64,000 nt of DNA from Clostridium minihomine (GCF_900240385.1 NZ_OEQH01000005.1:1-64000); one strand, 5' to 3'. Shown: positions 1-9,109, counted from the first letter of the stretch. Notes: generated by a model from the letters alone, not told the origin. Numbers and translations are program-made.

Positions 1-2194
1 CTGTATTTTGAAGATAGATACGACAAAAGCGGCGGCATTACAAGGGGTAAAATCAATTTTAACCGGTATGGATTTAAAAGAGTTGTATGGCCCACTGATT
101 TTAGATCGCCCTGCTTTGGCACGTGATGTGGTGCGGTATGCCGGCGAACCGGTAGCTCTTGTGGTTGCACAAGAGGAATCCATCGCGGTGCGTGCGGTTG
201 GGTTGATCGAAGTGGAATATGAACCTCTTCCGGTTCTGTTAACGCCTTCTGAATCCCTATCGTATGGTGCGGTTCGCATTCACGAAAAAGTAACCGCCTA
301 TAAAAAAATGATGACAGATATTTATCCTGAGGAAAAAAGCAACATTGTTAGCCGTTATCAGATTCGAAAGGGAAACACACAAGAGGCTTTAAAGAAATGT
401 GATTTTTTTATTGAAAAACATTTTTATTTGCCTCCTTCCGATCACCTTGCAATGGAAGTGCGTACAGCGCGTGCCGAAATCAGCTCAGACGGCAGAGTAC
501 AAATCATAACGTCTTCTCAATCACCTTATGCAGTGCGTCAGCAAATATCAGATGTATTTATGATACCGGCTGGCCAAATACAGGTGAATGTTCCGTTTAT
601 AGGAGGCGGTTTTGGAGGGAAGTCTGCCGTTATGCTGGAAATACTAGCATTTTTGGCGTCGAGAAGTGTGGGTGGAAAAGCGGTTCGCCTGATCCTGACA
701 CGAGAACAGGATATGAAATCTGCCCCCAGCAGAATCGGGTTAGAGGCAGATATTAAATTGGGTGCGGACAAAAATGGAATGCTCCAGGCAGCTCAAATGA
801 TTTTCCGGCTGGACTGCGGCGCATATGCCGATATCTCACCGTATATGACAAAAGCAATCGCAGCAGACTGCACAGGCCCTTATCAGATTGAAAATGTGTT
901 ATGTGATTCACTGTGTGTGTATACCAATCATACCTATGCAACTGCTTACCGAAGTTTTGCGCACGAATCCTGCACCTTTTGTATAGAGCGGGCCATTGAT
1001 CTGTTGGCAAAGCAGTGCAAAAAGGATCCGCTTGAATTTCGGCTTCTCAATGCTATTCATGCAGGCAATTTTACCCCTACTCAGGTACGATGCAATGAAA
1101 GTTTAATCGGGGATTTAAAGAAATGTTTGGAGCGAGCCAAACAACTCTCTTCATGGGATTCTGCCAATAACACTCTAATCAAGCAAAACGTTGTGAAAGC
1201 AAAGGGGATCGCCTGTTTTTGGAAGACTGAAAATCCCCCCACCGATGCGGTTTCTGGAGTTACTATCACGTTTAATTCAGATGGAAGTGTCAATTTGGTT
1301 ACCGGGGTTGTTGAAATGGGGTCTAATTCTCAGACCCATTTGGCTCAGATTCTTGCAGAAAAGCTATGTATTCCCTGCGAACAGGTACATGTGGTGCTGC
1401 CGGTTGACACCCGTGTTGCCCCGGAACACTGGAAAACAGTAGCAAGCCTGACGGAATATATGGCTGGGAAAGCAGTTTTGCGAGCTGCCGAGGATTTATT
1501 GCAGCAACTTCGAAGCAATGGGTCACAGGCATTTGGCTGCCCGGTCTCAGATGTTGGGGTCTCTAACGGGCGTGTTTATGTCATTCAGAATCCGGAACGC
1601 TTTATTGAGTTTAAAGATATTGCGCAAGGGTATCAGGCACCCGACGGAACGTCGATTGGGGAGCCGGTACTGGCGAGCAAAGGGACGATGCTTAAGGGCC
1701 TTAGCATGCTTGACCCCAAAACAGGGAAAGGAAAAACCGGGCCTGCGTGGACACTTGGTGCTCAGGTGGTTGAAGTGGAAGCAGATATCAAGAACTTTAG
1801 CTATCGTATTTTATCTGCGTTAACCGTAATGGATGTTGGAAAGGTGATCAATCCGGAATCGATGCGTTCTATGGTGGCAGGCGGAATGGCAATGGGAATG
1901 AGCATGGCAAGCCGGGAATCCGTTTCTTATGACAACCAAGGGGTGCCGCAGGCGCCGAATCTGCGCACTTATAAGCTGATGCATATTGGGCAGGAGCCGG
2001 ATTATCGGGTGGACTTTGTAGAAACACCTCAGATTGATTCTCCCTATGGAATGCGCAGCTATTCAGAACATGGAATCATTGGTATTCCGGCCGCACTTGG
2101 AAACGCACTGTCCAATGCTTTTGGGATAGAAAATATAACTTTGCCGCTGACCCCGGAAACGATATGGCAAGCGTCACTGGAGGAAAAATTGTGA
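1..2194 (+). CDS. xdhA: Xanthine dehydrogenase-family molybdopterin-binding subunit (5' truncated by window edge)
   Basis: Large catalytic subunit of a molybdenum hydroxylase, which hydroxylates a purine or other heterocycle using water. The reading frame is open to the first base and the visible protein begins in the middle of the usual N-terminal domain, so the true start lies left of the window; a TTG at 8 is in frame but has no role I can support. Visible signatures are the IGGGFGGK loop near residue 200 of the visible part and a C-terminal SEHGIIGIP segment that should carry the catalytic Glu. The next gene starts inside its stop codon (GTGA overlap), so the subunits are translationally coupled. 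Family assignment is firm. The substrate is not known, and xdhA is used only by analogy with the xdhABC gene order. Confidence 0.9.
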   Translation, partial: CILKIDTTKAAALQGVKSILTGMDLKELYGPLILDRPALARDVVRYAGEPVALVVAQEESIAVRAVGLIEVEYEPLPVLLTPSESLSYGAVRIHEKVTAYKKMMTDIYPEEKSNIVSRYQIRKGNTQEALKKCDFFIEKHFYLPPSDHLAMEVRTARAEISSDGRVQIITSSQSPYAVRQQISDVFMIPAGQIQVNVPFIGGGFGGKSAVMLEILAFLASRSVGGKAVRLILTREQDMKSAPSRIGLEADIKLGADKNGMLQAAQMIFRLDCGAYADISPYMTKAIAADCTGPYQIENVLCDSLCVYTNHTYATAYRSFAHESCTFCIERAIDLLAKQCKKDPLEFRLLNAIHAGNFTPTQVRCNESLIGDLKKCLERAKQLSSWDSANNTLIKQNVVKAKGIACFWKTENPPTDAVSGVTITFNSDGSVNLVTGVVEMGSNSQTHLAQILAEKLCIPCEQVHVVLPVDTRVAPEHWKTVASLTEYMAGKAVLRAAEDLLQQLRSNGSQAFGCPVSDVGVSNGRVYVIQNPERFIEFKDIAQGYQAPDGTSIGEPVLASKGTMLKGLSMLDPKTGKGKTGPAWTLGAQVVEVEADIKNFSYRILSALTVMDVGKVINPESMRSMVAGGMAMGMSMASRESVSYDNQGVPQAPNLRTYKLMHIGQEPDYRVDFVETPQIDSPYGMRSYSEHGIIGIPAALGNALSNAFGIENITLPLTPETIWQASLEEKL

Positions 2195-3030
2195 TTCCCT
2201 TTGATTTTATCTATTGTTGCCCCAATACGATTCGTGAGGCTGCAGATGCAGTTCAGCGATATCAGCAAGAAAAGAAGCAGGCCATTTACTATTCCGGTGG
2301 ATCCGAAATTATTACGATGTGCAGAGCAGGGAGCATTCATCCTGATGTTATTATAGATATCAAAAAAATTCCCGAGTGTACGGTCTTAGAAAAAAGCGAT
2401 CGCTTTTTGAATATCGGGGCGGCCTGTACTTTGAATCAAATCAAAGAATCAAAGCTTTTTCCTTTGCTGGGGCTTGCCTGCGGCCGTATTGCAGATCACA
2501 CCAACCAATGCCGAATCACATTGGGAGGAAACTTGTGTGGAACGATAATCTATCGTGAAACTAGCCTGCCGCTGTTGCTGTCTGACGCTGAGGTTACTGT
2601 GAACGGACCCAAAGGAGTGCGAAGGGTTCTTTTTCAAAACATTTTTGACGGCAGAGTACGGCTAAAGGAAGGGGAATGGGTGGTGCAAATCCATATTCCT
2701 CTATGGGCCTTACAGGCACGTCACGCTCATATTAAAAAGACTACTCAGGAAAAAATTGATTATCCTTTGATTAATGTTACTGCGATTTGGAAGGATGACG
2801 TTCTTCGCACTGCGTTCTCGGGAGTTTGCTCTCGGCCTTTTCGCAGCAGCCAGATAGAAAAGGTGCTAAATGATCACAGGCTCATACCCGAAATGCGAGC
2901 GGAAAAAGCAGTCGGATTTTTGCCGGAGCCCGCTTATTCTGATGTAGAAGGTTCGGGCGGGTACCGGGCTTTTGTGCTAAGGAACACATTATGTGAGTTG
3001 TTGGAGGCATGGCAGAATGACAGAGTTTAA
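2191..3030 (+). CDS. xdhB: Xanthine dehydrogenase-family FAD-binding subunit
   Basis: Medium subunit that carries FAD and passes electrons from the [2Fe-2S] centres to NAD+. The sequence opens IPFDF and has the PCMH-type FAD-binding pattern (YYSGGSEI near residue 45, TLGGNLCG near residue 110). I place the start at GTG 2191: GGAGG lies 7 bp upstream and the GTG overlaps the xdhA stop as GTGA. The ATG at 2164 lies deep inside xdhA and lacks a ribosome site. The product is 279 residues, normal for the family. It overlaps the next gene by 14 bp, making a tightly coupled three-gene operon. Confidence 0.88.
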   Translation: MIPFDFIYCCPNTIREAADAVQRYQQEKKQAIYYSGGSEIITMCRAGSIHPDVIIDIKKIPECTVLEKSDRFLNIGAACTLNQIKESKLFPLLGLACGRIADHTNQCRITLGGNLCGTIIYRETSLPLLLSDAEVTVNGPKGVRRVLFQNIFDGRVRLKEGEWVVQIHIPLWALQARHAHIKKTTQEKIDYPLINVTAIWKDDVLRTAFSGVCSRPFRSSQIEKVLNDHRLIPEMRAEKAVGFLPEPAYSDVEGSGGYRAFVLRNTLCELLEAWQNDRV

Positions 3031-3490
3031 AGGAAAAACAATTATATCCCTCAATGTAAACGGCGACGTCTATGATGTAATGGTAAGGCCTTCCGATGTT
3101 TTGCTGGATGTATTAAGAGAACAGCTGGGGCTCACCAGCGCAAAGGCCGGGTGCAAAAACGGTGACTGTGGTGCCTGCACCGTAATGATTGACGGCTGGC
3201 CCGCGAAGTCCTGCCTTGTGTTGGCGGTAGAAGCGCAGAATCGAAAAATACTAACTGTGGAAGGGCTTGGGGGCAAAGCAGCCGTACAAAAAGCCTTTGT
3301 GGAAGCAAATGCATTTCAGTGTGGATATTGTACCTCTGGTTTTTTAATGGTATGCCATGCGTTGATTACTCAGCACCCCGTCATACCAGATGAAATTGTA
3401 ATAGAAGAATGGCTGCAGTCCAACCTGTGCCGCTGTACCAGCTATCAGGAGATCAGAAAAGCAGTGCATTTCATTTATGATTCTTTGTAG
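3017..3490 (+). CDS. xdhC: Xanthine dehydrogenase-family [2Fe-2S] subunit
   Basis: Small iron-sulfur subunit of the molybdenum hydroxylase, 157 residues, carrying two [2Fe-2S] clusters. The plant-type cluster is given by Cys46, Cys51 and Cys54 (GCKNGDCGAC) plus a Cys about 12 residues later. The second cluster uses CGYC and CRC in the C-terminal half. The start at ATG 3017 is chosen because GGAGG ends 9 bp upstream; an in-frame codon at 2993 has no such site. Last gene of the operon. No molybdenum-cofactor insertion gene (XdhC/CoxF type) is seen nearby. Confidence 0.9.
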   Translation: MTEFKGKTIISLNVNGDVYDVMVRPSDVLLDVLREQLGLTSAKAGCKNGDCGACTVMIDGWPAKSCLVLAVEAQNRKILTVEGLGGKAAVQKAFVEANAFQCGYCTSGFLMVCHALITQHPVIPDEIVIEEWLQSNLCRCTSYQEIRKAVHFIYDSL

Positions 3491-3619
3491 CTTGCTGACT
3501 GTAGAACAGAAAAGAATATGATAGCTGTTTTATTCATCGCAGCAAGAGAAGTAAGCAACAGCAAAACACGATTTTCACTTACTACACTATCTTAATACAA
3601 GTTTGGGGATGTTTTAAGT
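3491..3619 (+). other. Intergenic region between xdhC and YIEGIA gene
   Basis: 129 bp without a gene. I see no clear terminator hairpin and no convincing promoter, only a GGGGATG ribosome-site candidate just before the next ATG. Whether the YIEGIA gene is read from the xdh promoter cannot be judged from the sequence. Confidence 0.4.
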
Positions 3620-4519
3620 ATGGCAGTTCATGAGACCTTATTGAGTGTAACATATGCCTGGGCTATCGGGCTGGGTGTTGTAATAGGAACCATTGCGCGC
3701 GCGATTACCCTTGTAGTCGATTATCGACAGACTCCCACTTATCCCGATGGGCAGTTTATCCATCTGTTTGCCGGGTTTATCGCAGCGGCTCTGGGGGCTG
3801 TTGCTATCCCTGCACTGCTGGAAAAAGACTATGCGGCCTTTACCTTTCTGGCGTTGGCGGTACAACATTTTCGCGATATTCGTAAAATGGAGCAAGAGAG
3901 TTTAAATAACCTGGAAATTTCGGGATATGCACGCCGTGGAAATGCTTATATAGACGGAATTTCAAAAACTTATGAGGCGAGAAACTATATTTCTATGGTT
4001 TCCTCCATGATAACCTCGTCTATTATTTTATTGATGAACGGTATGCCGCGCATACTTTCTGTGATAACAGCTGTTGTGTTAGGAATGTTGTCGGTATTTT
4101 TACTCAAACGGTTTACCCGTGGAAAACGGGTAGGGGATATTTGTGTTGTTCAGCAAGGAAAAATTCAAATTGAGGGCTCTAACTTATTTGTGGATGATGT
4201 GTATGTGACCGGTGCGGCAGGCTCGCCTGTCGCGCGGGAACTACTGCTGAATCAAGGGCTGGCCGTTGTGCTCACACCCAAAAAAGAGCAATTTCGTGCA
4301 ACATTGGAAAACGCCGGGCAGCGGCAGGCTATTTTGTATGAAGCAGCCAGTACTTTGGGGGTTAAATCGTATCAATATATCAAGCGAAGCGTGGAGCAGG
4401 ACAAGATGGTGATCGCTTTGGTGCCTGTTGACCGGGATATTGGGCGTATGATTGCCGCCATACAAAATACGCCTGTATTAGAAAACAGCCGTAAAGTGCG
4501 CAGAATTATGTCGCGTTAG
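3620..4519 (+). CDS. YIEGIA family membrane protein
   Basis: 299-residue protein of the YIEGIA family, known mainly from spore-forming Firmicutes. The N-terminal third has hydrophobic segments (around residues 10-30 and 48-80) and another pair lies near residues 125-165. The family motif region is GNAYIDGISKTYEARNYISM, in which the YIEG element reads YIDG. The C-terminal half is soluble. The next gene encodes the small partner usually found beside this family, which supports the call. Biochemical function is not established to my knowledge; a role in sporulation is inferred only from the family's distribution. Confidence 0.75.
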   Translation: MAVHETLLSVTYAWAIGLGVVIGTIARAITLVVDYRQTPTYPDGQFIHLFAGFIAAALGAVAIPALLEKDYAAFTFLALAVQHFRDIRKMEQESLNNLEISGYARRGNAYIDGISKTYEARNYISMVSSMITSSIILLMNGMPRILSVITAVVLGMLSVFLLKRFTRGKRVGDICVVQQGKIQIEGSNLFVDDVYVTGAAGSPVARELLLNQGLAVVLTPKKEQFRATLENAGQRQAILYEAASTLGVKSYQYIKRSVEQDKMVIALVPVDRDIGRMIAAIQNTPVLENSRKVRRIMSR

Positions 4520-4542
4520 CAATTGGGAAAGGAATGTTGAAA

Positions 4543-4734
4543 ATGACAAACGAACCGCAGATTCTGATGTATTTTACAAATCAGCCGAATCAAATTGTGG
4601 GTGGAGATCCTTTGTGTCTGCATATTGAGGATCCTGTTCAAAGAGAACAAATGATAATAGAAATTTCAAAATTGTTTGAGGCCGGTGTAGTTCATCTGTC
4701 AAATGGAGACGCAATGATAGTTACCGGTTTGTAA
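4543..4734 (+). CDS. Small partner of YIEGIA (capping-complex-subunit-like)
   Basis: 63-residue protein immediately after the YIEGIA gene; this pairing is recurrent in Firmicutes, where the small protein is annotated as a capping complex subunit for YIEGIA. The start at ATG 4543 is preferred over ATG 4534 because AAAGGA ends 10 bp before it, whereas it almost touches 4534. No membrane segment or metal motif is visible. Function is inferred from neighbourhood. Confidence 0.65.
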   Translation: MTNEPQILMYFTNQPNQIVGGDPLCLHIEDPVQREQMIIEISKLFEAGVVHLSNGDAMIVTGL

Positions 4735-4905
4735 ATCACAAATAAAACAGTAAGGCTACTATATCAGTCGTTATGATAATCATTTTAAAGGGCTCTATTT
4801 CACTTACAGTTTGCCGTTTGCAGATTACTTTTCGCAAAGGGTTGCGATGGCGAATATAGAATATATTTTTTGTTTGCAGGGAAACTATGATTGAGGTGAG
4901 TTAAA
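4735..4905 (+). other. Intergenic region before the two tiny genes
   Basis: 171 bp. It contains TTATGATAATCATTTTAA at about 4771-4788, which loosely resembles half of a Fur/PerR-type box, and an AT-rich stretch at 4855-4870. I cannot assign a promoter with confidence. Confidence 0.3.
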
Positions 4906-5052
4906 ATGCCGAAACAAGATCACAAGAAAAATAGTTCTTCGGTCAATACACAAGAAAAACTAAAAAATGCCGTAAATTCTGTGCCCGGTGATAATCAAAA
5001 TCAAAATCATAATGTGAAAAAAGAAGCGCTAGGCCCGAATACCAAAAGATAG
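4906..5052 (+). CDS. Tiny hydrophilic protein of unknown function (48 aa)
   Basis: 48-residue, lysine- and asparagine-rich protein ending in LGPNTKR. A GAGGTGAG ribosome site lies upstream at about 4893, with suitable spacing to ATG 4906. The composition (Lys, Asn, Gln, Ser, almost no hydrophobic residues) suggests a disordered, possibly nucleic-acid-binding or spore-core protein, but that is inference. It is followed 9 bp later by another tiny basic gene and then an HD hydrolase, forming a compact unit. Confidence 0.55.
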   Translation: MPKQDHKKNSSSVNTQEKLKNAVNSVPGDNQNQNHNVKKEALGPNTKR

Positions 5053-5061
5053 GGGATTTTT

Positions 5062-5211
5062 ATGAGTCATGATAACCAGCCGAAAAGCTCAAAAAACAAA
5101 AAGAAGGCAGACGGAAAATTCCATTCCAAGAATGTAAAACATGACCCGAGTGCCGAAAGTGCCCGGGCTGTTTTTGGCTTAAATAATTCAAATGCGGAAA
5201 ACAAACAATGA
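5062..5211 (+). CDS. Tiny basic protein, CPC_1213-like (49 aa)
   Basis: 49-residue basic protein with the pattern KFHSKNVKHDP followed by ESARAVFG, which resembles the small clostridial family named CPC_1213 as I remember it. GGGGATTTT precedes ATG 5062. Its TGA overlaps the ATG of the following HD-domain gene (ATGA at 5208-5211), so the two are translationally coupled. No membrane segment. Function unknown. Confidence 0.6.
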   Translation: MSHDNQPKSSKNKKKADGKFHSKNVKHDPSAESARAVFGLNNSNAENKQ

Positions 5212-5834
5212 CCCCAAAGGAACTTTATTCAGAAATCCATGTTCATCTGATGCAGGACATCAAACCGTCATTGTATTTAAACCGGATATCTGCTGAACCG
5301 CTCTTTCAGAAATATCCGTTTGATATGCTTTATAAATTGAAAAGCACAGAACAGTCCCCTGAGCATCATCCCGAAGGGAATGTCTGGAACCACACGATGC
5401 TGGTCGTGGATGAGGCTGCACAGGTGAAATTAAAAAGTCGTAACCCGGCGGTGTTTTTGTGGGCGGCTTTTTTGCATGATATAGGCAAGCCTGTTACCAC
5501 CCGGCACAGAAAAGGCAGAATTACAGCCTATGATCACGATAAGGTTGGCGCAGAACTGTCGAAACAGTTTTTACAGGAGTTTACACCGGATAGTCTTTTT
5601 ATCCGTGAAGTATCGGAACTCATCCGCTACCATATGCAGATTCTGTTTGTGGTGAAAAATTTGCCGTTTGCCGATATAGAAGGAATGGCGCGCAATACCG
5701 AGATTCGCGAGGTTGCCCTGCTTGGCATTTGTGACCGATTAGGAAGAGGAAGTCCGGATCGCAACAGGGAACAGGATAATATCGAATTATTTCTTCAAAA
5801 ATGCAATTCCGTTTTATCAGAAAACCATCCCTAA
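5208..5834 (+). CDS. HD domain phosphohydrolase
   Basis: 208-residue HD-superfamily protein, predicted to use a metal-bound water to hydrolyse phosphomonoesters or phosphodiesters. The metal ligands are visible as NVWNHTM near residue 60 (first His), FLHDIGK near residue 90 (HD pair) and the later DHDKVGAE and IRYHM elements. The EHHPEGNVWNHT stretch resembles the HD domain that bacterial CCA-adding enzymes carry, but no nucleotidyltransferase domain is present. It is coupled by ATGA overlap to the tiny gene upstream and followed by a strong terminator. Substrate unknown. Confidence 0.8.
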   Translation: MTPKELYSEIHVHLMQDIKPSLYLNRISAEPLFQKYPFDMLYKLKSTEQSPEHHPEGNVWNHTMLVVDEAAQVKLKSRNPAVFLWAAFLHDIGKPVTTRHRKGRITAYDHDKVGAELSKQFLQEFTPDSLFIREVSELIRYHMQILFVVKNLPFADIEGMARNTEIREVALLGICDRLGRGSPDRNREQDNIELFLQKCNSVLSENHP

Positions 5835-5860
5835 TCGATACCGCGAAAAAAGGACAGGAA

Positions 5861-5899
5861 AAAAAGCCCCCAGCTATCAGCTATGGCTGGAGGCTTTTT
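5861..5899 (+). terminator. Intrinsic terminator after HD hydrolase
   Basis: GCC(C)CCAGC pairs with GCTGGAGGC around a short loop and is followed by CTTTTT. A-rich on the left side, so it may also work leftward. Confidence 0.8.
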
Positions 5900-6106
5900 C
5901 ATGAGAATTACTTTTTGTTTTCACATTTCTGGTTTTAAAATTAAGGATAAAGAGAAATGGTGTAATATGGGGAAGTTCGCAGAGCAGTGTGAGGGCTATT
6001 ATCATTTGAATATTAAAAAACAATAGGCAAATACTAGATGTTACTGCAAAAAAGAACAAGATTTGATAAGTCTATATGGTAAAATTTTTAGATAGGATGT
6101 GATGAT

Positions 6107-6346
6107 ATGACAACCAAAGAAATGGGGCAGCTCTTAAATTTATTTGAAGTTGGCGAAGCAACCGGGCACAATTTCCTTTTGTCTAAAAAAAGCCGTGTTG
6201 TTCACGAAGTCAGCGAAGAAAATATTCAGGAACTTCTCACGAAAAATTTGATTTCTACCATTCGAGAAGGAGAAGGGGCAGGACAAAACCAATATATGAT
6301 TACCGAATTAGGTTTAAGAGTAAGAAATGGGCAGGCAGAGGTTTAA
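6107..6346 (+). CDS. Hypothetical protein (79 aa)
   Basis: 79-residue soluble protein that I do not recognise. An AGGATG ribosome site lies about 8 bp before ATG 6107. The sequence is rich in Glu and Lys with a helical pattern and ends in a YMITELGLRVRNG segment reminiscent of the wing of a winged-helix domain, so a small DNA-binding protein is possible but unproven. The stop codon lies in the loop of its own terminator. It stands alone between two terminators. Confidence 0.6.
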   Translation: MTTKEMGQLLNLFEVGEATGHNFLLSKKSRVVHEVSEENIQELLTKNLISTIREGEGAGQNQYMITELGLRVRNGQAEV

Positions 6347-6366
6347 CCCTCTGCCTGCTTTTTTAT
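6331..6366 (+). terminator. Terminator enclosing a stop codon
   Basis: GCAGGCAGAGG pairs perfectly with CCTCTGCCTGC, followed by a run of six T. The TAA of the 79-aa gene sits in the loop. It also separates this gene from the convergent helD. Confidence 0.9.
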
Positions 6367-6412
6367 CGGAATATTCTAAAAAGAATTGTGCTCTGGGAAA
6401 AGCGAATAGCGA

Positions 6413-8476
6413 TTAGCAATCGCGTAAAAACTCTGTTTTCTTGCCGCAGCAGGTTAAATCCAATTGATGCATCGCTCTGGTGCAGGCAATATATAAAAGA
6501 CTTCGATCCAGCTGTGTCTGATAAAAATCATCAGAAACCCCCGGCACAATTACCTGATCGAATTCCAGGCCCTTCGACATGTGTACCGAAGTAATGATAA
6601 TGCCTTCCTGAAATTCATTACTCGTGAAATCCAGTCGGTTCAGATCGGGATTTGCAGAATGAAGCTGCCCCCACAGCTGATTGGTTTGTTCCTGTGATTT
6701 ACAGATAATCCCTAATGACGTGTGCTCGGATTTTCGGAACTGCTCGATTAAGTTCTGTATAAGCTCTGTTTCTTCGTGTGTGGTTTGGCATTCGGTTATC
6801 GTTGGCATTGTGCCATGGCGTTCAATGGGGATGATCTTTTTGTTTTCCAGAATCTTTTGTGCGAATTGCGAAATTTCAATGGTGGAACGATAGCTTTTAC
6901 ACAACTCCACGCAGTGACAGCCCTCAAAGTACGGTTCGATTTTCTCTGTAGAAGAGGAACTATAGGGATTAACACTTTGATAGCTATCCCCTAAAATGGT
7001 CATTTTGCAGGAGAACAGTTTAGATAATACCGCATATTGAATCGGGGTATAATCCTGCATTTCATCCACCAGCAAATGCTGAATGTCCTTATAATCCTCT
7101 TCTGTCCCTTCTAAATACAGTTTTACATAGAGAAAAGGGTAAACATCGCAAAACTCAAAGGTGTTTTTACCGGCCAAGCAGAAGAGATCTTCCCGGCCAA
7201 TGTGACGGTAAAAATCCTGATACAGCAAAAGGGGGTTGGAAAATTGGAACATCTTCGCTACACCGCTTCGGATTTGGCGAGCCATAGTCGGCTCCATCTT
7301 TTTTATCGTGTTTCTTTTGTATGCGGAAATTAAATCATCTGCTATCTTTCGCAGCCGCTTTTGAATGGGCATTTTTTTGAGCCGGTGATAATGAAGAAGT
7401 AAGGTTCCTTTGGAAACAGAGAAGTTTTCGATGACCAAATCAGTCGGGACAAAAAAGTGACTGTCTGCATATTTCAAATAATCTTGCAGCTGTTCCACAA
7501 AGCTGTTGGTGGCCTTATATTGAATTCTGTGAATCTTTTCGGCATTGCTGTCATTTAATAAATCTTCAACCTGTTGCGCAAATGTTTGGCAGTGATATTT
7601 TTTCCCCAGCAAAGTGGCAGCAATCTCTTCAAAACTGGCCTCTGAAATGTTTTCTTCGCCCAATTCAGGCAAGACATTTGAAATATAATTGCTGAATACT
7701 TTGTTGGGGGAAAGAATCAGGATATTTCTGGAATTTAGGATTTTTTTATAACGATATAGTAAAAAGGCCACGCGGTGCAGTGCAATCGATGTTTTTCCGG
7801 AGCCCGCCGCCCCTTGGATAATCAGCACCTTTGCCGCTTCGTTCCGAATGATTTCGTTTTGCTCCCTTTGAATGGTGGCCACGATATTTTTCATTTTATC
7901 ATCAGACGTTCGGCTTAACTCTTTTTGCAGAATATCGTCCCCGATATTCAGGGAACTTTCCAGCATATATTCCATTTCGCTGTTGCGAATTCGGTATTGC
8001 CGCTTTAAATGCAATGTGCCCTCAATTTTCCCGATGGGGGCGATATAAAAAGCAGATCCTGTTTCAAAGTCATAAAACATGCTGGAAATAGGCGCCCGCC
8101 AGTCAAAAATAATATTGCGTGAAGAAAGGGGATCTACGAAAGAGTGTACCCCAATATAAAAAACTTTTTGTTCTGTTTCTTGTGTTTTTTCAAAATCAAT
8201 TCTGCCGAAATAAGGGGACTGAATCAATTTGTGAAGCTTTTCTCGTTCTCTGACCGCATCTTCGCCGAAAGAGACACTTTCATACACTGCGGTTCGATTG
8301 GCTGCTTTTTCCGCAGAATCCAGCTCGGCCAAATTCTCATGAATATACCGTTTGGTTTCTAATATCTCTTTTGAGTAATGGTCTATTTTCTGTTGGATTT
8401 GATCCAGAGCCAGACCAAGCTTTGTTTGTACTTCGCCTAAATATTCTCTTTCATCCGCTTCTTTTGGATTTAACAT
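6413..8476 (-). CDS. helD: HelD-type RNA polymerase recycling helicase
   Basis: UvrD/Rep-like superfamily 1 ATPase of the HelD class, which releases stalled or DNA-bound RNA polymerase. 687 residues, slightly shorter than the Bacillus protein. An N-terminal coiled-coil arm (about residues 1-60) is followed by a family-typical FDWRAPISSMFYDF block (about 124-137), Walker A GAAGSGKTS (222-230), a DEMQD motif for ATP hydrolysis, GDSYQSV, and a C-terminal CTRAM-containing helicase motif VI. AAGGAGATGA precedes the ATG. Monocistronic and convergent with the 79-aa gene. Confidence 0.9.
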   Translation of the reverse strand: MLNPKEADEREYLGEVQTKLGLALDQIQQKIDHYSKEILETKRYIHENLAELDSAEKAANRTAVYESVSFGEDAVREREKLHKLIQSPYFGRIDFEKTQETEQKVFYIGVHSFVDPLSSRNIIFDWRAPISSMFYDFETGSAFYIAPIGKIEGTLHLKRQYRIRNSEMEYMLESSLNIGDDILQKELSRTSDDKMKNIVATIQREQNEIIRNEAAKVLIIQGAAGSGKTSIALHRVAFLLYRYKKILNSRNILILSPNKVFSNYISNVLPELGEENISEASFEEIAATLLGKKYHCQTFAQQVEDLLNDSNAEKIHRIQYKATNSFVEQLQDYLKYADSHFFVPTDLVIENFSVSKGTLLLHYHRLKKMPIQKRLRKIADDLISAYKRNTIKKMEPTMARQIRSGVAKMFQFSNPLLLYQDFYRHIGREDLFCLAGKNTFEFCDVYPFLYVKLYLEGTEEDYKDIQHLLVDEMQDYTPIQYAVLSKLFSCKMTILGDSYQSVNPYSSSSTEKIEPYFEGCHCVELCKSYRSTIEISQFAQKILENKKIIPIERHGTMPTITECQTTHEETELIQNLIEQFRKSEHTSLGIICKSQEQTNQLWGQLHSANPDLNRLDFTSNEFQEGIIITSVHMSKGLEFDQVIVPGVSDDFYQTQLDRSLLYIACTRAMHQLDLTCCGKKTEFLRDC

Positions 8477-9109
8477 GATTCATCTCCTTGAGTTCTTTTA
8501 GAATACTATATAAGTATAAAGCAAATAAAAAAAATTACTAGACTTTTTCTTTTCCATATGTTATTATATTGCTCAAGTATTCCCCTAAAAAATTGCATAT
8601 TTTTGACATTATTTGCCATTCTGATTTTTGGCTTTCTTACAGCGTTGTTCCAATGATTTTTCTTGGAAAAGCGTTGTTTTTTTATGTGGTTTTTTGGTGA
8701 CAGACATGCAGATGCTCGTCGAATTTAAAATGCCCCCTGCTTTTTAAAGTAGGGGGCATTTTAAATAAAGCGCTCCCATGTGGAAAAACAGGAGAAAAGA
8801 AACTATTTTTTGCAAAATAGTTGAAATGCAGGGATCTGCCTTGCTATGTAACAAAAAGAATGTCTTCACAAAGGATTCGCGATTTTCCTATTTACAGTCG
8901 TTTGGAATACAGGAATGCAAAGGGGGATAAGCATCTGGTGCGGTTTGCTGCAAAACTTGCTTTGCTTTTATTGTTTTTATCAAACAGTTTATTCTTTATA
9001 TTGAGTGAGCAGTTTTCTTTTACTTTGTCATACAACACAGGGTTTTACAATAATTATAAAAAAATAAAACAAATATAAATTAATTTATGAAATAAAACGA
9101 TTTTCTAGC
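8477..9109. other. 633-bp gene-poor region upstream of helD
   Basis: Contains the helD ribosome site, AT-rich sequence, and a bidirectional terminator-like hairpin at 8727-8764. A possible 85-codon frame at 8821-9078 has poor codon usage for this genome and no ribosome site, so I do not call it. No other gene is visible. Confidence 0.5.
8727..8764. terminator. Bidirectional terminator-like hairpin
   Basis: AAAATGCCCCCT...AGGGGGCATTTT forms a long stem with A-runs on the left and T-runs on the right. It could stop transcripts from either side, although no gene ends beside it. Confidence 0.7.

Noticed and set aside
4771-4788. Fur/PerR-like box TGATAATCATTTTAA
   Set aside because: Only one good half; the second half has mismatches and no clear promoter or iron gene is adjacent.
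8821-9078. 85-codon frame with one hydrophobic segment
   Set aside because: No ribosome site, AT-rich drift and poor codon use; could be a small membrane protein but unsupported.
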